From Pseudomonadota bacterium (GTDB lineage Bacteria; Chloroflexota; Ktedonobacteria; Ktedonobacterales; JACDGC01): 7,652 nucleotides of DNA. The DNA lies in assembly GCA_021323815.1 (NCBI GenBank), contig JAJPKG010000333.1:1-7652 (forward strand). The letters are read 5' to 3'. This document shows positions 1 to 4,610 of the stretch, in pieces. The translations under genes and the position numbers were made by a program. The notes under the pieces were generated by a model. The model had not been told where the DNA came from. It saw only the letters and a program-made list of their open reading frames with translations, and made no database searches. Within the stretch, counting starts at the first letter, position 1. Each line of letters begins with the position of its first letter.

Positions 1-950
1 AGGCCATCGCGGCAGAACTGCACGCGCGCTATGGCATCAACTACGATCCCAAGACGGAGATCGTGGCGACGGTCGGCGTCAGCGAGGCGCTGGATGTCGC
101 CCTGCGCGCCCTGGTGGACCCCGGCGACGAGGTGCTGGTGCCTGACCCCGGCTATGTGGCCTATGAGGCGGGGATCATCTTCGCGGGCGGCGTGCCGGTG
201 CCGGTGCCGACCCGCGCCGAAAACGACTTTGAGCCGCTGGCTGAGGATTTCGCCAGCCGCGTGACGCCACGCACCAAAGCGATCCTCATCGGCACGCCGA
301 ATAACCCCACCGGCGCGGTCATCTCGCGGGAGCAGCTAGCGGGCATCGCGCAACTGGCGCGAGAACGCGACCTGGTGGTGCTGAGCGACGAGATTTATAG
401 TCGCCTGGTGTATGGCGTGGAGCACGTCAGCATCGCCTCGCTGCCGGGGATGTGGGAGCGCACCGTCACGCTCAACGGCTTCTCAAAAGCATACGCGATG
501 ACCGGCTGGCGCATCGGCTATGCCGCCGCACCGGCGCACATCTTGGAAGGGATGCTCAAGATCCACCAATATGCCATCATGTGCGCGCCGACGGATGCGC
601 AGGCGGCGGCGCTGGAAGCGTTGCAGCACGGCGAGCCGGATGTGCAGGCGATGGTCGCGGAATATGCGCGTCGCCGCCGGTTGATCGTGGACGGCTTTAA
701 CAGCATGGGCCTGACCTGCCATGCCCCCAAAGGCGCGTTCTATGCTTTCCCCAACATCACCTCCACCGGTCTGACCGCTGACGAGTTCACCGAAAAGCTC
801 ATCCAAGAAGAACACGTGGCGGTGGTGCCGGGCGACGCCTTCGGTGAGGCCGGCGCGGGGCATATCCGCTGCGCCTATTGCACGGCCTATGAGAAGATCG
901 AGGAAGCGCTGGAGCGCATCAGCCGCTTCGTGCAGCGCCACCGGGGATAG
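1..950 (+). CDS. Class I/II PLP-dependent aminotransferase, 5' end cut by the window
   Basis: The first complete codon is at 3; 315 codons are visible before TAG at 948-950. Full-length family members are about 385-400 residues, so roughly 75-80 N-terminal residues lie outside the window. The fold-type I active site is clear: DPGYVAY (codons 144-164) near the cofactor ring, NNPTG with the cofactor-contacting Asn at 303-305, SDEIY with the Asp that pairs with the pyridine nitrogen at 387-389, the Schiff-base Lys in FSKAYAMTGWRIGY at 486-488, and the carboxylate-binding Arg in GHIRCAY at 867-869. Known members are cytosolic dimers moving amino groups between an amino acid and a 2-oxoacid. The stretch HQYAIMCAPT resembles the aspartate/aromatic (PatA/AraT-like) branch, but the substrate cannot be read from the sequence. 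A GTG at 63 is internal, because homology continues upstream to codon 3. The stop codon lies inside the first unit of a tandem repeat. Confidence 0.95.
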   Translation, partial: AIAAELHARYGINYDPKTEIVATVGVSEALDVALRALVDPGDEVLVPDPGYVAYEAGIIFAGGVPVPVPTRAENDFEPLAEDFASRVTPRTKAILIGTPNNPTGAVISREQLAGIAQLARERDLVVLSDEIYSRLVYGVEHVSIASLPGMWERTVTLNGFSKAYAMTGWRIGYAAAPAHILEGMLKIHQYAIMCAPTDAQAAALEALQHGEPDVQAMVAEYARRRRLIVDGFNSMGLTCHAPKGAFYAFPNITSTGLTADEFTEKLIQEEHVAVVPGDAFGEAGAGHIRCAYCTAYEKIEEALERISRFVQRHRG

Positions 951-1127
951 CTCGCCGGGAGCACCCCACCAAGAAAACACAGTGCCCTAGTCTGCGCCAC
1001 CGGGGAGCGCCGGGAGCAATCCACCAGGAAAACACAGTGCCCTAGTCTGCGCCACCGGGGAGCGCCGGGAGCAATCCACCAGGAAAACACAGTGCCCTAG
1101 TCTGCGCCACCGGGGAGCGCCGGGAGC
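937..1127. repeat. 55-bp tandem direct repeat overlapping the aminotransferase stop
   Basis: The block GCCACCGGGGAGCGCCGGGA begins at 996, 1051 and 1106, an exact 55-bp period. Units 996-1050 and 1051-1105 look identical; the unit from 1106 is cut off after about 22 bases. A degenerate 59-bp copy starts at 937 inside the last codons of the aminotransferase gene, sharing GCGCCACCGGGGA and then the CACAGTGCCCTAGTCTGC part. Copies abut with no unique spacers, so this is not a CRISPR. The short minus-strand reading frames across it are repeat translations with no sign of being genes. The array lies between convergent genes, where expansion would be tolerated. Confidence 0.93.
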
Positions 1128-1140
1128 TAAACCTCCCGGC
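1119..1140 (+). terminator. GC-rich hairpin after the aminotransferase gene and repeat array
   Basis: A perfect 8-bp stem pairs GCCGGGAG (1119-1126) with CTCCCGGC (1133-1140) around a 6-base loop. The left arm is the end of the truncated last repeat unit; the right arm is outside the repeat. No T tract follows, so it is not a canonical intrinsic terminator. It could still slow or stop transcription from either side, as expected between convergent genes. Confidence 0.45.
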
Positions 1141-1153
1141 TCGGAACAGAAAC

Positions 1154-1164
1154 CCCCTGCGGGG
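1154..1164 (-). terminator. Weak hairpin downstream of the ankyrin gene
   Basis: On the minus strand CCCC-GCA-GGGG is followed by GTTTCTGTT, about 20 bases past the stop codon of the ankyrin-repeat gene. The stem is only four pairs and the T run is broken, so this is a tentative call based on position. Confidence 0.22.
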
Positions 1165-1183
1165 CTGCTGAGATCCGCGTAGG

Positions 1184-1588
1184 TTATGTCCCCGCCAGGG
1201 AACGCAGATGAGCCAGCACAGCGGCGGCAGGCTCGCCACCAGCTTCAGCATGCTTCATCAGCGGGATGCCGTGTGGGCCGGGAACGTTGAGCGCGTCGGG
1301 GAAGGCTGCCAGCGCCGCCTGCACCACATCCAGCTTGCCCAGCATCGTGGCGGCAAACAGATCCAGTCGCGCGCCGTGTGCCAACAAAAATTCGGCGATC
1401 TCGCGCTGGCCGGTGTGCGCCGCCGCACCCAACGGCGTTTCCCAATCTCCGCCGCCCCAATCCCACGCACAATTCACCAGTTTCGGCTGCTGTGCAATCA
1501 ACTCTTGCACGCGCGCCAGGTTGCCGTGCGCATTCAGCACGGTCTCGCGCACCAGTTCGGCATCCAGCGCCGGTGGTCGTTCTTCCAT
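1184..1588 (-). CDS. Small ankyrin-repeat protein
   Basis: The 134-residue product is made almost entirely of ankyrin-like helix pairs. Unit 1 is about residues 18-43 (HGNLARVQELIAQQPKLVN). Unit 2, about 48-77, is the clearest, with TPLGAAAHTG followed by IAEFLLAHGA. Unit 3 is about 78-101 (LGKLDVVQAALAAFPDALN). Unit 4, about 103-134, is a degenerate cap with GIPLMKHAEAGG. Ankyrin repeats are protein-binding scaffolds; no catalytic domain, signal peptide or membrane segment is present, so a cytosolic binding role is inferred and its partner is unknown. ATG at 1588 is preferred because GGAGG lies 11 bases upstream; a TTG 18 bases further out (1606) has no ribosome binding site. The stop is TAA (1186-1184). 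The gene stands alone and converges on the aminotransferase gene. Confidence 0.85.
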   Translation of the reverse strand: MEERPPALDAELVRETVLNAHGNLARVQELIAQQPKLVNCAWDWGGGDWETPLGAAAHTGQREIAEFLLAHGARLDLFAATMLGKLDVVQAALAAFPDALNVPGPHGIPLMKHAEAGGEPAAAVLAHLRSLAGT

Positions 1589-1599
1589 TGTTTGCTTAA

Positions 1600-1604
1600 C
1601 CTCC
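1600..1604 (-). promoter_or_regulatory. Ribosome binding site deciding the ankyrin gene start
   Basis: The minus strand reads GGAGG here, 11 bases before ATG at 1588-1586. The spacing is slightly long, but the alternative TTG start overlaps the edge of this site and could not use it, which favours the 134-residue product. Confidence 0.6.
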
Positions 1605-1726
1605 AATGCCTGTTGTGTGGTCAGTATGCCATAGCCCTAGAGTACACTGCTTCTTCAAAATCACCAAAAGTGATCTACAATATCTGCAAGCAATCTGGTG
1701 TTCTGATCAGCGAGGATGTGGCCTCA

Positions 1727-1755
1727 CCCCCTCACCAGCAAAGTGGCAGAGGGGG
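1727..1755. repeat. Palindromic intergenic hairpin, REP-like
   Basis: CCCCCTC (1727-1733) pairs perfectly with GAGGGGG (1749-1755). Inside, CCA (1735-1737) pairs with TGG (1744-1746) around the loop GCAAAG. Flanking words CCTCAC and GAATCTC are typical of dispersed intergenic palindromes I associate with Chloroflexota and some cyanobacteria; that association is from memory. It may act as a boundary or processing structure. Confidence 0.6.
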
Positions 1756-1867
1756 AATCTCAAGGCAAAGCGAGCTAGGCACAGCCTGCGAACATGGCTG
1801 AGATGAGACATCTGGTTTATCGCGTTACGCACGTGACGCCAGCCCGTCTCGGAACATAGGAGCAACG

Positions 1868-1891
1868 ATGGGCGCGACTTGCGCCCGCTAG
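1868..1891 (+). CDS. Possible 7-codon leader peptide with internal hairpin
   Basis: ATG at 1868 sits 5 bases after AGGAG (1858-1862), a better ribosome binding site than that of the next gene. The frame encodes MGATCAR and ends at TAG 1889-1891. Nearly the whole frame is one hairpin: GGGCGC (1870-1875), loop GACTT, GCGCCC (1881-1886). It lies 58 bases upstream of the orphan ORF at 1950, in another frame. A translated mini-ORF that melts a hairpin is the layout of leader-peptide control, but chance is possible. No run of regulatory codons is present. Confidence 0.25.
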   Translation: MGATCAR

Positions 1892-1949
1892 GTCAAGCGG
1901 CATGTGGTGACAGGGATGTTCGTCGCGCCGCGCAGAGGGGTCGAGGTTC

Positions 1950-2243
1950 ATGTTAGAGTGCTCGCTGGTCTTTCAGCAACAACGTGGCACGGATGCCCGC
2001 ACCGTCATCCACGAGATTTTTGTGGTGCCGGTCTGTTCCATTCTTTCCGTCACGCCGTCGGCCTATCTGGAATTTCTGGAAAAGGCGGGCGCGCTCCATC
2101 ACGCCGCTCGCAAGGTGGCAACCGCGAACCTGCGCCGCGCCGATGCTGAGACGGCGGAGATGTTGCGCCGCGAGGTGCGCGCCATCCTCACCGCCGCTGA
2201 GGTTGACCTGCTGACGCCGCCGATCCCACAGATCACGTGCTAA
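1950..2243 (+). CDS. Hypothetical protein, 97 residues
   Basis: I do not recognise this protein. It starts at ATG 1950 with AGAGGGG at 1934-1940, nine bases upstream; an in-frame TGA at 1908-1910 and no intervening start codon exclude a longer form. The N-terminal half (about residues 20-45) is hydrophobic and probably beta/alpha (VIHEIFVVPVCSILSVTPSAY). The second half is a charged, Ala-rich helix region (about 45-85, FLEKAGALHHAARKVATANL onward, then ETAEMLRREVRAIL). It ends in a proline-rich PPIPQ tail. Composition is balanced, unlike the Arg- and His-rich frame on the opposite strand, supporting real coding. Its stop overlaps by four bases the stop of the convergent nucleotidyltransferase-like gene. 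No signal peptide or clear membrane segment is visible. Confidence 0.5.
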   Translation: MLECSLVFQQQRGTDARTVIHEIFVVPVCSILSVTPSAYLEFLEKAGALHHAARKVATANLRRADAETAEMLRREVRAILTAAEVDLLTPPIPQITC

Positions 2244-2692
2244 GCATGGTTGGTTGACCACACCACCACGTGATCGGCCACGATGATCGGCCAATCCGGC
2301 GGCATGCGCTGTGGGTCCACAATGTCGGCCTCATTGAGCACCACACAGTCGAATTTGAGGGCATACATGCGTTCAGCGTCGGCAAGCAGTTCGTCCAGAT
2401 CGTCCCACACGCGGGAACGACCTGCCGGCGAGGCATCAGCACGCACGATGACCACTACACTCATCACATCGGCCCATACGCCGTTGGCGAAGGGGCCATA
2501 GAGGAGCACGTCGCGCACGAAATCGCTGCCGGGCCGGGCGGTGAACCCTTCCAACACGCTTTGCAGCGCGAACAGCGCCCAGCGCACGTCTTCGCTCACT
2601 CGCTGGCCCAATTGCCTGGCGCGCGCGTCAATGGTAGCGCGCCACAGCATCGGTTTGTCGTCTTCCAATTCCCACTTATCGCGCTTTGGCAT
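2240..2692 (-). CDS. Nucleotidyltransferase-like protein, probably degenerate active site
   Basis: The 150-residue product fits the small MNT/KanNT-like nucleotidyltransferase fold. Residues 61-84 (DVLLYGPFANG then VWADVMSVVVIV) align by eye with the family signature GSxARG followed by SDxDLxV, and FDCVVLNEADI (114-124) fits the strand bearing the third metal-binding Asp (D115). The signature is eroded: the Ser after Gly66 is Pro67, the Arg is Asn70, and the second Asp of the DxD pair is Met77 after Asp75. Residues 1-60 are helical and charged without a recognised domain. Active relatives transfer a nucleotide to a small molecule or protein, and some are antitoxins of HEPN-MNT modules; no HEPN gene is visible here. 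ATG at 2692 is chosen over an upstream start (2755) because GAGGG lies seven bases before it. It is 78 bp downstream of the Uma2 gene on the same strand. Confidence 0.72.
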   Translation of the reverse strand: MPKRDKWELEDDKPMLWRATIDARARQLGQRVSEDVRWALFALQSVLEGFTARPGSDFVRDVLLYGPFANGVWADVMSVVVIVRADASPAGRSRVWDDLDELLADAERMYALKFDCVVLNEADIVDPQRMPPDWPIIVADHVVVWSTNHA

Positions 2693-2770
2693 GCTTTTTC
2701 CCTCGCTTGAATCATTCCTTGCAGAATATACCATATAACAAGCGGCAGAAAACACCTCACACTTTCGCGT

Positions 2771-3349
2771 TTAGAGCAATTTCGCCGGCAGCGCGATTCC
2801 TGGAAAAATGCGCGATTGCGCGGGTCCGCCGGCAATAGGCTGATAGAGCGGCATAGCTCCTACACTGCCCGTCAGCACCCGCTCAAAGCAGGCGAAGCGC
2901 TCGCCCGCCGGTCGCGCAGGATCGGCAATCCAATATTCGCGAACGCCGGCGCGCAGATATGCCGGATATTTCTCGCGGGCATCGAAGCGGCGCGTGCGCG
3001 GCGATGAGATCTCGCATACCCAATCCGGTGGACCGACGATGCACTCATCTTCGATGACGGCTTGCGTATTGGTCAGCGCGACGAACGCCAGATCCGGCAC
3101 CAGCACCGTGAAATGATCCAGCACCACTTCCACTTCGGGGAAGACTTCGCCCGGCACCGCCTGTTCGCGGATCCATGCGTTGATCGCTTCAAGGATGTCG
3201 CGCAGGTAACGCGCATGACGGATGCTGGCTCGCGCGGCCATGACGAGTCCTCCGTTCATCAGCTCCGGCGTTGGCTCGTCAGGCAGCAGCGAATCAAGAT
3301 GGGCTTCATAGTCAGCAACGGTCATCAGCCGGTCCAGTTCAACTGCCAT
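2771..3349 (-). CDS. Uma2 family (DUF820) endonuclease-like protein
   Basis: The 192-residue length and motif order match the Uma2/DUF820 family, which has a PD-(D/E)XK nuclease fold. Visible in order are an N-terminal MTVADYEAHL segment, PEVEVVLD (71-78), VPDLAFV with the acidic Asp86, WVCEISSP with Glu113, the helix containing Asp123, Lys127 and Tyr131, and GVREYWIADP (135-144). This is the usual family pattern of ExxSP followed by D...K...Y...GvxEYW. The core looks intact. The family is often present in many copies in cyanobacteria and Chloroflexota; cellular function is poorly established and nuclease activity is inferred from fold. ATG at 3349 is preceded by GAGG with suitable spacing. 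The stop is TAA at 2773-2771. It probably leads a two-gene unit with the nucleotidyltransferase-like gene, separated from the upstream dehydrogenase gene by 139 bp. Confidence 0.93.
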   Translation of the reverse strand: MAVELDRLMTVADYEAHLDSLLPDEPTPELMNGGLVMAARASIRHARYLRDILEAINAWIREQAVPGEVFPEVEVVLDHFTVLVPDLAFVALTNTQAVIEDECIVGPPDWVCEISSPRTRRFDAREKYPAYLRAGVREYWIADPARPAGERFACFERVLTGSVGAMPLYQPIAGGPAQSRIFPGIALPAKLL

Positions 3350-3398
3350 CGTCGCACCTCAATCTGATTACGACAATTGTTTCATATCCATGGGCATG

Positions 3399-3427
3399 AA
3401 GATACGCCTTTTCCCGTTCTGACACAA
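3399..3427 (-). promoter_or_regulatory. Candidate sigma-70-type promoter for the Uma2 gene
   Basis: On the minus strand TTGTGT (3427-3422) and TATCTT (3404-3399) are separated by exactly 17 bases, about 50 bases before the Uma2 start. The boxes match consensus at 3 and 4 of 6 positions, so this is tentative. Confidence 0.3.
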
Positions 3428-3440
3428 GAACCCTACAATC

Positions 3441-3478
3441 TTCCGTGCCATTCCGTGAAGACTTCCGTGTTCTCCGTG
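3441..3478. repeat. Cluster of CACGGA short repeats
   Basis: On the minus strand CACGGA occurs four times in 37 bases (plus-strand TCCGTG at 3442, 3452, 3464 and 3473; steps of 10, 12 and 9). The arrangement CACGGAGAACACGGAAG resembles low-complexity intergenic elements (CACGGAGAACACGGAG type) that I recall from many environmental bacterial genomes, including Chloroflexota. The cluster begins about ten bases after the dehydrogenase stop, so it may be transcribed as a trailer. No hairpin is evident. Confidence 0.65.
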
Positions 3479-3488
3479 TCGCGTCTCC

Positions 3489-4589
3489 TCATGATAGCAG
3501 ATGAGAGAGCGTTTCGGGGATGATCGCGCCGCTGACGCTCCACACCGAGAAGAAGCCGGCCTCGCGATAGAGGCGTTGCGGCGTCTGGTCGCGGCGAAAA
3601 CCGGTGCCGCCCCCGGCGATGAGCGCCAGATGTGCGGCGCGCGCCGCCAGCGCATTGCCCCGCCCGCGCAACACCGGCGCGCTCTCGAAATCCCCCGCGA
3701 CCAGCGTGGCGGCGAAATCAGCAGCGAAATGATCGACCTGAGCGCGCAGCCAATCGGCCATCTCAACCGCTGTGCCACCCTTGCGTTCGGCGATGGCGGC
3801 AATCACGTCCAGGCAGTGGCGGGCGTGGCCCAGCGTCATGGCAGTCGGCACATAGGCGGTGGCCCCGCGAAACGTCGTTTTCAGCAGATTCGGCCCCGGC
3901 CCCAGCAACACCTCGGCCTCAGCCACGAAATAGTCCGCGCAACGCACCACCGTCGTATCCGACGCCGCCAGCGCCATCAACTCCATCGGTGCGTCCACGC
4001 TGATGCGCGAATCGCCGCCGGATAGCGCTTCGCGCAACGGGATGGCCGCGAGGATCTGCATGCCGTCGGGCAGCACCGCGCCCGCCACCAGCAGATCGCT
4101 GTGATGCGCCGCCGTTACCCAGGGCAACATGCCATGCCAGCGATAGCCGCCCTCAACCGGCACAGCCTTCATCGGCGCGCGTTCGGGCGGAAAGTTGAGG
4201 AAGTTGAAACCATTCGCGCCGTGCAACTGGCCCGACGCCAGCCCCGGCAGCCAGCGGTCGCGCAGTTCTTGGCGCGGTGTGGCCGTCACTAACGTGGTGC
4301 AGGCGTGATGCTGCGAGGCGATGAACGCAGCGGTCAGATCGCCTGCTGCCAGTTCCGCGAATGCTTGCGCCTGTGCCAGATAGGGGAGATCCAGCCCGCC
4401 GTATGCCGTTGGGATCGCCATGCCCAGCAGACCCGCCTGGGCGATAGCATGGATCTGCGCCAGAGGATAAACGCCACTGCCGTCCGTGGCATCTGCCTGG
4501 GGGCGCAACACGTCGCGGGCGATGCGCGCGGCCTCAGCGAGCGCGGCCTCGGCCCGCTGGTTCGGTTCGCTGGTGAGAGATATGGTCAT
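3489..4589 (-). CDS. Acyl-CoA dehydrogenase-like flavoprotein, atypical
   Basis: The 366-residue protein has the three-part acyl-CoA dehydrogenase layout. Residues 14-120 form the helical N domain (LRPQADATDG, then LLGMAIPTAYGGLDLP). The middle beta domain (about 121-232) has YRWHGMLPWVTAAHHSDLLV (149-168), equivalent to the family's flavin-contacting W-[IV]-T segment, and LMALAASDTTVV followed by YFVAEAEVLL. The C-terminal helical domain (233-366) ends in QRLYREAGFFSVWSVSGAII. The usual EPGAGSD-like substrate loop is replaced by NGFNFLNFPPERAPM (126-140), and I see no EGT-type catalytic Glu after LYREAGFF. It may therefore be a non-dehydrogenase member, for example of the DszC/HsaA-like flavin monooxygenase branch, and its substrate is unknown. 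ATG at 4589 has AGGA about ten bases upstream. The gene starts 21 bp after the resB stop, implying cotranscription. Confidence 0.85.
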   Translation of the reverse strand: MTISLTSEPNQRAEAALAEAARIARDVLRPQADATDGSGVYPLAQIHAIAQAGLLGMAIPTAYGGLDLPYLAQAQAFAELAAGDLTAAFIASQHHACTTLVTATPRQELRDRWLPGLASGQLHGANGFNFLNFPPERAPMKAVPVEGGYRWHGMLPWVTAAHHSDLLVAGAVLPDGMQILAAIPLREALSGGDSRISVDAPMELMALAASDTTVVRCADYFVAEAEVLLGPGPNLLKTTFRGATAYVPTAMTLGHARHCLDVIAAIAERKGGTAVEMADWLRAQVDHFAADFAATLVAGDFESAPVLRGRGNALAARAAHLALIAGGGTGFRRDQTPQRLYREAGFFSVWSVSGAIIPETLSHLLS

Positions 4590-4610
4590 GGTCAGTATGT
4601 CCTGATGGGG

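Larger units (their letters stand above)
1589..1949. other. 361-bp stretch with no convincing full-size gene
   Basis: Reading frames here are short, rich in Arg, Cys and Trp, and show no family resemblance. The stretch holds upstream sequence of the ankyrin gene, a palindromic hairpin (1727-1755), and a 7-codon mini-ORF containing a second hairpin (1868-1891). The part around 1640-1700 is noticeably A+T-richer than flanking genes. I see no tRNA, transposase remnant or clear sigma-70 promoter pair. Confidence 0.6.

Noticed and set aside
937..1127. Possible CRISPR array
   Set aside because: Copies are directly abutting 55-bp units with no unique spacers and no cas gene nearby.
887..1251. Minus-strand reading frames with repeated CFLVD/SPVAQTRAL-type peptides
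   Set aside because: They are translations of the 55-bp tandem repeat, which stays open in several frames; no ribosome binding site or family match.
1600..1680. Possible sigma-70 promoter for the ankyrin gene (minus-strand TTGAAG and CATACT)
   Set aside because: The boxes are about 24 bases apart and each matches consensus at only four positions, so the pair is not credible.
1208..1801. 197-codon plus-strand frame antisense to the ankyrin gene
   Set aside because: Low-complexity Arg/Gln/Cys-rich translation without a domain; the minus strand shows clear ankyrin units.
1953..2294. 113-codon minus-strand frame opposite the 97-residue ORF
   Set aside because: It is Arg/His/Gly-rich and overlaps the end of the better-supported nucleotidyltransferase-like gene; the plus-strand frame has the more protein-like composition.
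2240..3349. Reading the Uma2/nucleotidyltransferase pair as a known defence or HEPN-MNT toxin-antitoxin system
   Set aside because: No HEPN protein, methylase, helicase or integrase is present, and Uma2 has no established partner of this kind; kept only as a possible module.
3368..3802. 144-codon minus-strand frame overlapping the end of the dehydrogenase gene
   Set aside because: It is an out-of-frame shadow, very rich in Arg and Ser, of a conserved coding region on the same strand.
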